DNA of 64,000 bases. Source: Timonella sp031979385. Lineage in GTDB: Bacteria; Actinomycetota; Actinomycetes; Actinomycetales; Cellulomonadaceae. The translations under genes and the position numbers were made by a program. The notes beneath the pieces were generated by a model. The model searched no databases. It was given only the letters and a program-made list of their open reading frames with translations, and was not told where the DNA came from. Of this stretch, positions 16,955-25,818 are shown in pieces; position 1 is the stretch's first letter, and each line of letters opens with the position of its first letter. The stretch is taken from NCBI GenBank assembly GCA_031979385.1, contig DALZEF010000004.1:62001-126000 (forward strand). Direction: 5' to 3'.

Positions 16955-18601
16955 ATGGCACCCTCTAACGAACCTGAAGTCGACCTCATGGAAGAGACGG
17001 CTACGGAAGAAACCAGCGCGCCGAAGCGCTCAATCACCCTGCAACAGCGTCTTTACGGACTGCTTGCCACCGCAGTAGTTGGCGCGGTCATTCTCGGCGC
17101 CGCAGGGCTTATCTCGGTAACTCGTTTGTCTGCTGAGACGAAGGAACTGGTTGACATCAACCAGAACATCTCAGCGCGTATTCACGAGATCCAGGAACTT
17201 CAACTTCAGAACCGGGTCTTCATCGGGCAGATGGCGGCAGCGGACAACCAGTTGGCTCGTAACACATGGCACTCACGAATGCTCGAACTCGACGTGGAGA
17301 TCGAACGAGTCCAAGCGGAGATCAGCGAATACCTTGGCGGCACGTCCGAGACTTTCAGGGCCTTCGAGGAAAACTATGCGCTGTTCCTCGATGCGCGCGA
17401 GAACAAGCTGGTTCCACGCTTGGGAGTACACGACTCAGTGACCGGTTTCTCCGCATATTTTTCCAGCGCGATCCAGCCGTTCATCGACACCTACGCTGAA
17501 GACCTCGAAGCCGCCCAAGCCGAGGTCGACCTCATGTACGAGGACGCGGTCGCAAACGCGAACCAGGTTCAACAGACCACCATCATCATCATCGTGATTG
17601 CCTGGGCGTTCGCAATCACACTGTCGATCGTCATTGGACTGCAGGTGATCCGCAAGGTTCGCGCTGCGGTTGCTGCTCTGACTGAATCGATCACAGCGAT
17701 GTCCGACGGTGACATGACCGTGCCGGCACAGGTGTACGGAAACGATGAACTGGGCAAACTCTCTACGCTTCTGAATGTTGCTCGTGAAGCCATCATCAGC
17801 ACCCTACGCGGCGTGAGTGACAACTCGGAAGCCGTGAACCTCGCCTCCCAGGCACTCGGAACTTCCGGCGCCCAGGTGGCTGCTGTGGCGCAGGAGACCT
17901 CATCGCAGGCCGAGGTCGTGGCAACGGCCTCGGAGCAGGTGTCGCTCTCGGTGCAGACCGTTGCTGCTGGTGCAGAGCAAATGGGTGCCTCAATCCGTGA
18001 GATCGCAGAGAACGCATCTGAGGCGGCTCGAGTCGCCACCCGCGCGACCACTGTGGCCGCTGAAACCAACCAGACCGTGGAGAAGCTGGGCGACTCATCT
18101 AAGGAAATCGGCACGGTCGTTCGTGCCATCACGTCCATCGCGGAGCAGACAAACCTGCTCGCACTTAACGCGACCATTGAAGCCGCACGTGCGGGCGAGG
18201 CCGGTAAGGGATTCGCTGTCGTGGCAGGCGAGGTCAAGGACCTTGCGCAGGAAACCGCAAAGGCAACCGAGGACATCGCTCGTCGAGTAGAAGCCATCCA
18301 GGTTGATACACAAAGTGCGGTCTCTGCAATTACCGAGATTTCAGAGATCATCGCGACAATCAACGACTACCAGGGCACGATCGCGTCTTCCGTGGAGGAG
18401 CAGACCGCTACCACGACCGAGATGAGCCGGTCCGTGGTTGAGGCGGCGGCAGGTATCAACGACATCGCCACGAACATTGCCGGTGTCGCGACCGCCGCGG
18501 CGCAGTCGAGCACGACGGTTGCTGAAATGAGCATTGCGAGCAACGAATTGGCTGAACTCTCCTCCGAACTACAGGAGAAAGTCGGCCAGTTCAGGTTCTA
18601 G
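16955..18601 (+). CDS. Methyl-accepting chemotaxis protein
   Basis: 548 residues. Cytoplasmic start (~32), TM1 (~33-55, LLATAVVGAVILGAAGLISV), a helical extracellular sensor of the four-helix-bundle type, TM2 (~208-232, rich in Ile), a HAMP domain, and a long signalling coiled coil. The hairpin tip IAEQTNLLALNATIEAARAG (about residues 393-412) contacts CheA/CheW. No C-terminal CheR-docking pentapeptide. Ligand unknown. Paralogue of the next gene, probably from tandem duplication. Confidence 0.95.
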   Translation: MAPSNEPEVDLMEETATEETSAPKRSITLQQRLYGLLATAVVGAVILGAAGLISVTRLSAETKELVDINQNISARIHEIQELQLQNRVFIGQMAAADNQLARNTWHSRMLELDVEIERVQAEISEYLGGTSETFRAFEENYALFLDARENKLVPRLGVHDSVTGFSAYFSSAIQPFIDTYAEDLEAAQAEVDLMYEDAVANANQVQQTTIIIIVIAWAFAITLSIVIGLQVIRKVRAAVAALTESITAMSDGDMTVPAQVYGNDELGKLSTLLNVAREAIISTLRGVSDNSEAVNLASQALGTSGAQVAAVAQETSSQAEVVATASEQVSLSVQTVAAGAEQMGASIREIAENASEAARVATRATTVAAETNQTVEKLGDSSKEIGTVVRAITSIAEQTNLLALNATIEAARAGEAGKGFAVVAGEVKDLAQETAKATEDIARRVEAIQVDTQSAVSAITEISEIIATINDYQGTIASSVEEQTATTTEMSRSVVEAAAGINDIATNIAGVATAAAQSSTTVAEMSIASNELAELSSELQEKVGQFRF

Positions 18602-18648
18602 CCCTGCCTCCCAGAGGGCGCGTATTCAGGCACGCGTTCTCCTTCTTC
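18601..18648 (+). terminator. Probable terminator after first chemoreceptor
   Basis: A short hairpin (GCCCT/AGGGC) is followed by CGCGT 18619-18623 pairing with ACGCG 18632-18636 and a pyrimidine-rich tail. Stems are short, so this is a moderate call. Confidence 0.45.
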
Positions 18649-18781
18649 CCCGATATACAACGGTTAACTCTAGGGGACAAGCACCACCCACCTGGGAGCA
18701 TCTGCTCATAGACCGGGTGAAACAACCGATGAGTGAACTGAAAACGACAACATGGCGCAGTGATGGATCAAGCGCCGGATA

Positions 18782-20509
18782 ATGGCTGGATCAATGATGA
18801 CTGACGTAGCACTTCGAGAGCGTGAGGATGCCACCGAGTTGACGCTCGACCCGGAGCCTGGCACCGCACTGCTGGATATGGTCGGAGCCGCTCCACACAC
18901 TACTGGCGAGTGGGAGATCAACGTCAAACGCAGGCAGACGATCAAGGCTCGGATGACGGCTCTCATCGGAACTGGCATCATCGGCGTTCTCGTGATTGGT
19001 GTGCTTGCGACTGTCTTGTTGCAAACCCTGACGAACGCCTCGAAAGAGGTCAACCGCGTGAACCTGGAGGTGAGCGCGCCACTCAGCAGCCTGCGTGAGA
19101 ATCTTGCCAACGGACAGGTGATCCTGGGGCATGTAGGCTCCGCAACTACCAACGGCGACCGTGACCGGTGGCTCGCACACCTCGCGGAAAACGATGCGCT
19201 CATCGAGCAAAATCTCGAGAGCCTCAGAGCGGGCATGCAGGACCCAGATCATGTCGCATACGTGAGCTTCCTGAGCAACTATGAGAACTTCAAGACCGCC
19301 CGCGACGGCACACTTATTCCGACCGCACAGCCGGATAAGAACAGCACGGGTCAGTTCAACCGCCTACGCGAGGTTCTGATTCAGGGCAAGGTCGACGACT
19401 ATACGGCGGACTTGGACCAACTTGGTGCTGATATCGATGCGTACGCGGCCAATATCGTCAAGGAAGCTGAGGGCACGGCTACTACGTCGCTCATTCTCCT
19501 TGTCGCCGTGCTTGTGGTGATATCCGTGATTATGTGGTTCTCTGGGAGGCGGATATCCACCTCGATTCGCAAGTCCATAGGATCTCTGGTGGAAACTGCC
19601 AGGGCACTTGGCTCCGGCGACTTGACCGCTGATCACAGCGAGACCGGTCAAGACGAAATCGGCGAGGTCGTACGCCTGCTTGATTCTGCTCGTCATTCGA
19701 TGGCGGAAACCCTTCGGGGCGTTGCCGGCACCAGCCAGGTTGTCTCTGGCGCTGCCCGAAACCTCGGCGAGTCCTCAACTGAGGTGTCTGCAATGGCGCA
19801 GGAGACTTCTGCCCAAGCCGGTGTTGTTGCGGCTGCTGCCGAGCAGGTGTCTCGAAACATCGAGTTTGTTGCCGCCGGAGCGGAGGAAATGGGCGCCTCG
19901 ATCCGGGAGATCGCCTCCAATGCAACTGAGGCTGCTCAGGTCGCATCTCGCGCAACCGATGTGGCGCAGCAGACCAGCCAGACCGTGGCGAAGCTTGGTG
20001 AGTCGTCGGAACAGATCGGCACGGTTGTCCGCGCCATCACCTCGATTGCAGAGCAGACAAATCTACTTGCACTCAACGCGACCATCGAGGCAGCGCGTGC
20101 CGGTGACGCCGGTAAGGGTTTCGCCGTGGTTGCGAGCGAGGTTAAGGAACTCGCTCAGGAAACTGCACGCGCCACTGAGGACATTGCCCATCGGGTTGAA
20201 GCCATCCAGCAGGATACCGCTGGCGCCGTTGCCGCAATTGCAGAGATCACCGAGATCGTAGAGTCGATCAACACGTTCCAAGGGACCATTGCCTCGGCGG
20301 TTGAAGAACAGACCGCGACCACCGCAGAAATTGGGCGTTCGGTCACGGAAGCTGCGAGTGGAGCACAGGAGATCGCCACGAACATCGCGGGTGTCGCGCA
20401 ATCTGCTGCCCAGTCCGCAGAGACGGTCAGTGCGATGGGTGGGGAAACCCACGAACTGGCTGCTCAGTCTACGGAACTACAGGAGCGCTTGGCTGCATTC
20501 AAGTTCTGA
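18782..20509 (+). CDS. Methyl-accepting chemotaxis protein
   Basis: 575 residues, same architecture as the upstream receptor: TM1 (~60-82, MTALIGTGIIGVLVIGVLA), extracellular helical sensor, TM2 (~238-255, TTSLILLVAVLVVISVIMWF), HAMP and signalling domain with the tip IAEQTNLLALNATIEAARAG (~420-440). The signalling half is nearly identical to the neighbour while the sensors differ, as expected for duplication followed by sensor divergence. Start is uncertain: ATGs at 18782, 18794 and 18797 are all possible. Confidence 0.94.
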   Translation: MAGSMMTDVALREREDATELTLDPEPGTALLDMVGAAPHTTGEWEINVKRRQTIKARMTALIGTGIIGVLVIGVLATVLLQTLTNASKEVNRVNLEVSAPLSSLRENLANGQVILGHVGSATTNGDRDRWLAHLAENDALIEQNLESLRAGMQDPDHVAYVSFLSNYENFKTARDGTLIPTAQPDKNSTGQFNRLREVLIQGKVDDYTADLDQLGADIDAYAANIVKEAEGTATTSLILLVAVLVVISVIMWFSGRRISTSIRKSIGSLVETARALGSGDLTADHSETGQDEIGEVVRLLDSARHSMAETLRGVAGTSQVVSGAARNLGESSTEVSAMAQETSAQAGVVAAAAEQVSRNIEFVAAGAEEMGASIREIASNATEAAQVASRATDVAQQTSQTVAKLGESSEQIGTVVRAITSIAEQTNLLALNATIEAARAGDAGKGFAVVASEVKELAQETARATEDIAHRVEAIQQDTAGAVAAIAEITEIVESINTFQGTIASAVEEQTATTAEIGRSVTEAASGAQEIATNIAGVAQSAAQSAETVSAMGGETHELAAQSTELQERLAAFKF

Positions 20510-20522
20510 CCTCACCGTCAGT

Positions 20523-20549
20523 CGTGAGTCTATTCTGACGAGACTCACG
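20523..20549 (+). terminator. Terminator after second chemoreceptor
   Basis: 9-bp inverted repeat, arms 20523-20531 and 20541-20549, 14 bases after the stop codon. Confidence 0.55.
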
Positions 20550-20561
20550 TCCGCCACCCCC

Positions 20562-20612
20562 AATATGCGGGAGGCTCGGGCGCACGACGTGCGCCCGAGC
20601 CTCCCGCATATT
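20562..20612. terminator. Long perfect hairpin between convergent genes
   Basis: Perfect 24-bp arms (20562-20585 and 20589-20612) with a 3-nt loop. Located between the receptor gene (plus) and the lipoprotein gene (minus). AATAT/ATATT ends give weak T-runs on both sides. Confidence 0.8.
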
Positions 20613-20629
20613 TGTTCGTGGACTGTGGC

Positions 20630-21265
20630 TTATCCGAGGCCCAGCGCCTTTGCGAGCTCAGTCTGGGCAGAGATGGTGTCCGCTACCGTTGGTGCGTCGG
20701 TCGAGGTTTCGTCTGCCGTGACAACGGTTGTGATTGTGAGACCATCGAACACGCTGATGACGCCGGATTTTGGCGTGGTGTCCGTTGCAGTCAGTGTCTC
20801 CTCAACTCCAAAACTTGCGCCCCCGAGTGCATCGGCGGCACCTTCGATTACCCGATCCGTCGCGCCATCGGTGTTTGCAATGTATGCCTCTTTGGTGATC
20901 TTGGCGGTTTGGATCACGAACCCGATGGTGGTCTTTCCATCTTCACGGGCAACGTAGGCATCATTGACCCAGTTGCAGCGAGCATTCTCGAGACCGCTGG
21001 AGAACCCGCGACGGTCAAAGTCATTCGTCTTGGGCTGGAACCCGTTAATGATGGGGCCTAGCGACGCTGCGAGGTCCGTGCATGTTGGAATCGTGCCGTT
21101 GAAAGGTTCGAGGTCGGAGGTGTCTATCGTTTCAGCAGCGACACCTTGTGGGGTTGTGCCTGATCCAGGCAGAGCGTCCTGGTCGGTGGGGATGGGTGTG
21201 CAGGCTGCGGTGAGAGCGATGAGTGCTGCTGAACCTAGCGCGGCGATAGAGAGTCTTTTGCCCAT
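20630..21265 (-). CDS. Lipoprotein, DUF3558-like
   Basis: 211 residues from the ATG at 21265, with GGAG upstream. A lipoprotein signal (MGKRLSIAALGSAALIALTA, then the lipobox Cys) is followed by a polar linker. The globular part has two Cys that may form a disulfide (IPTCTDL and NARCNWV), an arrangement seen in DUF3558-type actinobacterial lipoproteins. That assignment is from pattern only. An open frame continues to 21361 but lacks coding character. Confidence 0.65.
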   Translation of the reverse strand: MGKRLSIAALGSAALIALTAACTPIPTDQDALPGSGTTPQGVAAETIDTSDLEPFNGTIPTCTDLAASLGPIINGFQPKTNDFDRRGFSSGLENARCNWVNDAYVAREDGKTTIGFVIQTAKITKEAYIANTDGATDRVIEGAADALGGASFGVEETLTATDTTPKSGVISVFDGLTITTVVTADETSTDAPTVADTISAQTELAKALGLG

Positions 21266-21569
21266 GGCATACTCCATTTCTTTGGTGAGTTGCTTCACAG
21301 CGTAGAGCACGTATCGGCTTGAGCGCGCGGGGAAGTGTGGGAATTTGCGCTCCCGTAACAAAACCGCTTAACTTGTCCAAATGTTGAGATTGGCTCGGGT
21401 GTGAGGTGCTGCCCTGCGGGCTATACCGCTTGCCGACGATCTGGTTGCGTTGCCGGATAAGTCAGGTTCATGGGTGGTTGCGTCATCCTGTGGGCCGATG
21501 CCGCCAGAGTGCGAATCGCACTAGCATCACTGAAAGGATCAAGGGCTGATAGTAGAGATGGAGACGGGT

Positions 21570-22082
21570 ATGCGTAGATTGGTGGCCGCAGCGTTGACAG
21601 GTGTGATCTTGGTCGGGGTTTCAGCCTGCGATATCGAGGAGGAAGCTCAATCGGGCTATGTGTTTAGCACGTCAATGAATCGAAAGGCTGCGCAGCGGGT
21701 TCTGGATGACCCGATGGGCCGGGTTTTACCTGTGGATGAGCCTGTACGCCTCACTCATTGGATGGGTACTACCAGGGTTACGGATACCGGCGCAATCTAC
21801 GAGCAGATGCAGTTTGGTCAGGCCGTATATGCAATCTGTGCTGGGGTGGATGTCGGTGCGGAAGAGTGTGGGCTCGATCCCGAACGCCCTGTTCTGCGGC
21901 AGGATACGGTCGGAGATAAAGACCTGCTGATTGTGAAGTACCCGGGAGCGTCTGAGAACGCAGACTTTGGGGTGCTCTCTGAGCAAGAAATCAATGAGGT
22001 CGAGCAGTACCTCAAGACTGTCGAGTTTGTCGATAGTGAGGTCCCGGGCTGGGTCGTCGCATACGCCGACCTCAAGGATTAG
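21570..22082 (+). CDS. Small lipoprotein, unknown function
   Basis: 170 residues from ATG 21570 (GGAG six bases upstream; ATG 21558 is the alternative). The signal MRRLVAAALTGVILVGVSAC ends in a lipobox Cys. The mature part is acidic, with two further Cys (AICAGV and EECGLD). No family recognised. It ends five bases before the start of the next gene, suggesting coupled translation. Confidence 0.65.
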   Translation: MRRLVAAALTGVILVGVSACDIEEEAQSGYVFSTSMNRKAAQRVLDDPMGRVLPVDEPVRLTHWMGTTRVTDTGAIYEQMQFGQAVYAICAGVDVGAEECGLDPERPVLRQDTVGDKDLLIVKYPGASENADFGVLSEQEINEVEQYLKTVEFVDSEVPGWVVAYADLKD

Positions 22083-22087
22083 ACCGC

Positions 22088-23995
22088 TTGTTTGGCTTGG
22101 CGGTTATCACGCCGGCAACACTTGACGCGAAGCAGTTGAAGGCACTGTTCTCGATGACCCCGTTTGTTCTGATCTCTGGCGGATCGAGTGCAGTGCGCCA
22201 AGCCCAGCAGTACCTCAATGCGATGTACGCGAATCGGACTCCATTCGAATACATCCCCTGCGATGGAGTCTACTCGCGTGACGTTCAGAAGGGTTTGGTC
22301 TACGCCATCCAATTCACGTTGGGAATGAGCGATTCGGTTGCGACGGGAAGTATGGGTCCAAGCACGCGGTCAGGGCTTCAGGCGAACGGTCTGTTTTCTG
22401 CGCCAACGTCAAACATGACGAACGCTTTTGTTCAGCTCTTCTTGGCCGCGTGCCTGTTCAACAAGGTCCCGGTAACTTTTGGTGCCGAATACACGGTCTC
22501 AGATTCCCACAAGATTGAGGCGTTCCAGCAGTTTTGCCAAATCCCTGTAACGGGTGATGCGGATTATGCAACCTGGATGTCATTGCTTGTGTCCACTGGA
22601 GATCCAGACCGCGCTGTAGCGGCGCTCGACACTTCAACCGAGATCACATCGCAACGCCTCGCGACGATCAAGAACGCGGGCTACACCACGGTTGGACGAT
22701 ACTTGAGCAACGTGGATAGCCCGACTGCACTCAATAAGAAGCTACAGCCAGGGGAACTTTTCCGGCTTCTGAAGGCGGGAATCTCGGTCTTCCCGATCTT
22801 CCAGGAAGCCGGAAATGGGACTCAGTGGTTTACTGCCCCCTATGGGGAGACCCATGCCGACAAGGCCGTTGCAGCCGCTCGCGAACATGGTTTCTTGCCG
22901 GGAACAACAATCTACTTTGCCGTGGACTTTGATCCAACAGATGCTGAGATATCGAGCGCTATTCTGCCGTACTTCACGAGTATCGCAAACCGCTTCACCC
23001 AGGAATCGTACGAGTACAAGATCGGAGTCTACGGAACCCGCAACGTATGTGGGCAACTGTGGGAAGCGAACCTCACGGAGTACTCGTTTGTCGCGGGGAT
23101 GTCCACCGGATTCAGCGGGAACCTCGGGTACCCACTGCCGCCCAACTGGGCCTTTGATCAGATCAAAGAGCACACGATCGGTACAGGAACTGGCGCAATT
23201 GGAGTGGACAATCTCGTCATGTCTGGGCGCGACCCTGGCGTGAGCAGCGTGGACTGGCGTGGACTGTTCACTTCTCCCGGCGTGAATGGCCCGTTTTTCG
23301 ATCTGCTGGATCTTGTCGAGGACACTGCGAAAGAATGGGTAGCGAATAATCCTGCGACCACGGTTCCCTACACTTTCTTGGTGTGCCACTTTTACCGTGA
23401 GCGTGACTACAACGGTAGTAACTGGAACGTTGTTGCCGGAGAACTTGATGAGACATTCATCGACCACATGAATGCGATCTGTGAAGTTCTTGACATCCCA
23501 ACGGATAAGAAAAACCAGCAAAGCCATCAAGTGTTTGCCTTCCACCACCCTTCATATTCGGGCGCGACTAGTTCTTTGGGGGTATCTCATCTATTCGCTA
23601 CGGCAAATGGGTACTTCTTCGACTTTCCAGAGCAGATGCGTCCACTTCGGGCGGACATCGCTGGCTATGCCGGGGACCTGCTATCCGTATTGAATGGGTA
23701 TCGGGGGTACACCAATCTGCAAGATGAATTAGGGCAAACTCCGGTCAGCATAGAAATTTATGCGCAAGAAACGATTCTTACCCCAGAGCCGGTACCGAAC
23801 ATGCCTTCCAGATTCGGGCTGGCTGACTTCATCGAGGATGCAGAGGGCTACTATTTGGCCACTCAGATTCGTGAGAATCCCTCAATGCACTTCTCGGACG
23901 TGCTGCGGATGGTGACAACCGCTCCAACGATCAACTCTCCAGCGAAAAGGTTGTGGGAGGGCGGCTTGGGGGGAGTATCTCCGCAGCAAAGGTGA
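22088..23995 (+). CDS. Rv2525c/DUF1906-type glycoside-hydrolase-like protein, 5'-truncated and frameshifted at 3' end
   Basis: 635 residues. The only possible start is a TTG at 22088 with AAGGA nine bases before it. Residues ~25-190 resemble a peptidoglycan-binding-like module (VLISGGSSAVRQAQQYLNAM...IPCDGVYSRDVQKGLVYAIQ). Residues ~200-400 are the Rv2525c-like TIM-barrel (GYTTVGRYLSN, LFRLLKAGISVFPIFQEAGN, TTIYFAVDFDPTDAEI, IGVYGTRNVCGQLWE). From memory of the family, members carry a further ~150-170-residue module in front. Here the protein begins abruptly in the tail of that module and has no signal peptide, so a 5' deletion fused to the lipoprotein gene is likely. The frame ends at 23995 just after a G6 run, while conserved-looking coding continues in the -1 frame to 24177. 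Confidence 0.75.
   Translation: MFGLAVITPATLDAKQLKALFSMTPFVLISGGSSAVRQAQQYLNAMYANRTPFEYIPCDGVYSRDVQKGLVYAIQFTLGMSDSVATGSMGPSTRSGLQANGLFSAPTSNMTNAFVQLFLAACLFNKVPVTFGAEYTVSDSHKIEAFQQFCQIPVTGDADYATWMSLLVSTGDPDRAVAALDTSTEITSQRLATIKNAGYTTVGRYLSNVDSPTALNKKLQPGELFRLLKAGISVFPIFQEAGNGTQWFTAPYGETHADKAVAAAREHGFLPGTTIYFAVDFDPTDAEISSAILPYFTSIANRFTQESYEYKIGVYGTRNVCGQLWEANLTEYSFVAGMSTGFSGNLGYPLPPNWAFDQIKEHTIGTGTGAIGVDNLVMSGRDPGVSSVDWRGLFTSPGVNGPFFDLLDLVEDTAKEWVANNPATTVPYTFLVCHFYRERDYNGSNWNVVAGELDETFIDHMNAICEVLDIPTDKKNQQSHQVFAFHHPSYSGATSSLGVSHLFATANGYFFDFPEQMRPLRADIAGYAGDLLSVLNGYRGYTNLQDELGQTPVSIEIYAQETILTPEPVPNMPSRFGLADFIEDAEGYYLATQIRENPSMHFSDVLRMVTTAPTINSPAKRLWEGGLGGVSPQQR
23968..23974 (+). other. Slippery heptamer G_GGG_GGA
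   Basis: In the reading frame of the hydrolase the codons are ttG GGG GGA, a formal X_XXY_YYZ slippery site. A -1 slip would join ...WEGGLGG to SISAAKVIADQVF... and extend the protein by 66 residues. It may equally be a simple homopolymer mutation (six G instead of seven) or a sequencing error. Confidence 0.5.
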
Positions 23996-24177
23996 TTGCC
24001 GATCAAGTATTCCAAACGGACCCTGTCGGTGGAAGCTTTGAAGAAAACCTTTATGGGGGATTGAGATTGGCGTTACATGGCGCGTTGAACCCACCGATCC
24101 TCTTGGGGCAGTTCACGTCTGCTGAGATCGACTCCGTTGAAGATGCATTCGTGAGTGCAGTTATCAGCAAGCTGTAG
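23975..24177 (+). pseudogene. -1 frame continuation of the hydrolase C-terminus
   Basis: Sixty-six codons in the -1 frame directly after the G6 run, encoding SISAAKVIADQVFQTDPVGG... and ending in FVSAVISKL before TAG at 24175-24177. Its composition (amphipathic helices, no rare codons) looks protein-coding and it has no start or ribosome site of its own, so it is best read as the displaced end of the preceding gene. Confidence 0.65.
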
Positions 24178-24188
24178 GGAGAGAAGAG

Positions 24189-24220
24189 AGTAGTGTGCGT
24201 ACTTTTGTGCGCACACTACT
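24189..24220. terminator. Bidirectional terminator
   Basis: Perfect 11-bp arms, 24189-24199 and 24210-24220, loop of 10. The right arm overlaps the stop of the minus-strand gene at 24216. Confidence 0.7.
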
Positions 24221-24713
24221 CCTGCTCACTCATCCACATATTGATTACATCTTCAAGCGATGAATCTGCGCTTTGAGCGGACATGAAAAAATTACTGAAG
24301 GGTTCTGGTGGTAAGGGAAGGGAACCTCCACGATAGGTGAGTGTGCAGGAATAAGTTCTCACATCGATTGCTTGATGTTTCTTCGCGTAGTCAAAGAAAT
24401 CATCGCATGTCTGGATGATGCCGGAATATGAGTGTTTTGCCCTCTTTAATTCCATTTCGAGAACTAGGTCTGAGTCGGGTGCTGTGATCTGGTCCTCTTG
24501 AGTGAGTTCACCGTCAAGTACGAAGCGTGCTTCTTCGACCAGGCTATCTGCCTCGACTTCTGCCAACACCTCAGTAGCGGTCCACGTGTATTCCTCAGGT
24601 TCACCAGCGTATGGAGTCCACTCCACGACACGGTTCAGGTTCGCTGCGGCAATACAGAAGATCGCAGCCAAGGCCACGATGAGTCCAGTAAACAGTGGCC
24701 ACTGTCTCTTCAT
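24216..24713 (-). CDS. Single-pass membrane-anchored protein, unknown
   Basis: 165 residues from ATG 24713 (GAGGG upstream). Basic start MKRQWP, one hydrophobic segment (LFTGLIVALAAIFCIAAA) and an acidic exported domain with two Cys (QTCDDF and YSCTLT). The frame is open to 24836 but the extension is not membrane-signal-like. No family recognised. It shares the lower-GC patch with phage-derived genes. Confidence 0.6.
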   Translation of the reverse strand: MKRQWPLFTGLIVALAAIFCIAAANLNRVVEWTPYAGEPEEYTWTATEVLAEVEADSLVEEARFVLDGELTQEDQITAPDSDLVLEMELKRAKHSYSGIIQTCDDFFDYAKKHQAIDVRTYSCTLTYRGGSLPLPPEPFSNFFMSAQSADSSLEDVINMWMSEQE

Positions 24714-24762
24714 CGCACCCTCGCTTACTACGTTCACATGTTTTATGAAAGGAAACAGAGTC

Positions 24763-24972
24763 ATGAAATCACAAAATGGATGGCCCGTAGTGCAATCGTC
24801 AAGTTCGTCTTGGCTCAGGCCGCTAGAGTACATCACCGGCCGTGTCCTAGATGGCCCAGTCTACGAGGTCTTTATGGATCTTTGCCAAAGGTTTGATGCA
24901 GAAGTTGAACCGATCAACCGGGCGTCCTCCTGGGGGCATTCCTACAGGTCGATTGGAGGTTCAACGACTTAA
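24763..24972 (+). pseudogene. Truncated phage-type endolysin (M15 peptidase-like N-terminus)
   Basis: An ATG with AAAGGA upstream opens a 69-codon frame (MKSQNGWPVVQSSSSSWLRP..., then FDAEVEPINRASSWGHSYRS). This matches my memory of the N-terminal part of actinobacterial M15-type L-Ala-D-Glu/D-Ala-D-Ala peptidases used as phage lysins, which continue into an SNHASGTAID-like zinc-binding stretch. Here a TAA follows IGGSTT and the zinc-binding His and Asp are absent in all frames. The enzyme should be inactive. Confidence 0.6.
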
Positions 24973-25197
24973 ACGGTCATCAGTGCACAGTGAGACGTGG
25001 GTGATTGGCGGGCTACCTGAAGGTAAACGGCTACGTGCAAGATCGAGGCCGAGCTTGATTTCACCGGTGGTGACGTTGAGGGGGAACGGTACGCAACTCG
25101 AAGTCGTCGCATGGGAAAGCGCGGACAACATCACGTGGGCGATGGCATCCGATGGACTGTTCTATTCGAAAACCTATCTAAGGCAGGTGGCCCGAAA
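24973..25197 (+). other. Residual sequence between lysin fragment and holin
   Basis: In the frame that ends at 25201 (overlapping the holin GTG as GTGA) the residues VTLRGNGTQLEVVAWESADN and following look like real protein, but there is no credible start and no family I recognise. Probably the end of a deleted phage gene. Confidence 0.35.
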
Positions 25198-25425
25198 GTG
25201 AAAACTTCCAAATTCAATGACAAGAGGTTTTGGGTGGACACTCTGGATCGTGCAGTCTCCTCCTTCGCTCAAGGCTTACTGGCCACAGCGACATTGACGA
25301 CATTCAACGTTGTGCAGATCGACTGGGAATCGAGTGTCATCTCTGCTGTCTCCTATGCGATATTCTCCACGCTTAGCTCCATTGCACTCCGCGGCGGTGA
25401 AAACCTAAACGAACCCCAAGCCTGA
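25198..25425 (+). CDS. Small r1t-type phage holin
   Basis: 75 residues from GTG 25198 (AAGGCAGG upstream). The start MKTSKFNDKRFWVDTLDRAV followed by SSFAQGLLATA, a short turn with VDW-like sequence (VQIDWES) and a second hydrophobic helix (VISAVSYAIFSTLSSIA) is typical of r1t-like actinophage holins. It would form membrane lesions during phage lysis. It sits directly after the lysin remnant, as in phage lysis cassettes. Confidence 0.7.
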   Translation: MKTSKFNDKRFWVDTLDRAVSSFAQGLLATATLTTFNVVQIDWESSVISAVSYAIFSTLSSIALRGGENLNEPQA

Positions 25426-25471
25426 CCAGGGGGCGATGTCGAAATCTCAAGCGCCCACGCAATGTGCGCGA

Positions 25472-25780
25472 TCATGCTTCCGAACTGAAAGCTTCGCTCT
25501 CGGCGTCATAGTTATCCTCGGAGGCGGCTAACGCAAACTGCTCCGCCGCCATTCGGTAGATTTCTTCCATGGAGACATTCAACGCGATTGCTAACTGATT
25601 TATCTCGCCAAGCGTGGGCGCGGGGGTCTCTCCACGTAAAATGATGCCGATTCGATTGAGGGAGAGTCCTGAAAGCCGCTCAAGTTCTCGCCGACTCCTG
25701 CCGCTCTGCTCCGTCAGGTCTACCAAAACCGAGACCAGAGCTAGGTCTAGGGGATAGTGAGTCTTTTTTTTACGGGCCAC
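25472..25780 (-). CDS. XRE-family helix-turn-helix regulator
   Basis: 102 residues. Basic start (MARKKKTHY), then a Cro/CI-type HTH (SRRELERLSGLSLNRIGIIL, then GEINQLAIALNVSMEEIYRM) and an acidic tail. It follows the metalloprotease gene on the same strand with 38 bp between. Together they resemble an ImmR/ImmA-type phage or ICE control pair. Confidence 0.82.
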   Translation of the reverse strand: MARKKKTHYPLDLALVSVLVDLTEQSGRSRRELERLSGLSLNRIGIILRGETPAPTLGEINQLAIALNVSMEEIYRMAAEQFALAASEDNYDAESEAFSSEA

Positions 25781-25818
25781 ATTTCACACTGTACCTATTT
25801 CGGCACAGTGTGGCAAGA

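Noticed and set aside
19680..20261. 193-codon frame inside the second chemoreceptor gene
   Set aside because: Out-of-frame shadow of the repetitive Ala/Glu-rich coiled coil, Arg/Pro/Leu-rich translation.
16955..20509. Possible mobile repeat, because the two receptor genes share long similar stretches
   Set aside because: Similarity is limited to the signalling domain, as normal for paralogous receptors. No terminal repeats or transposase.
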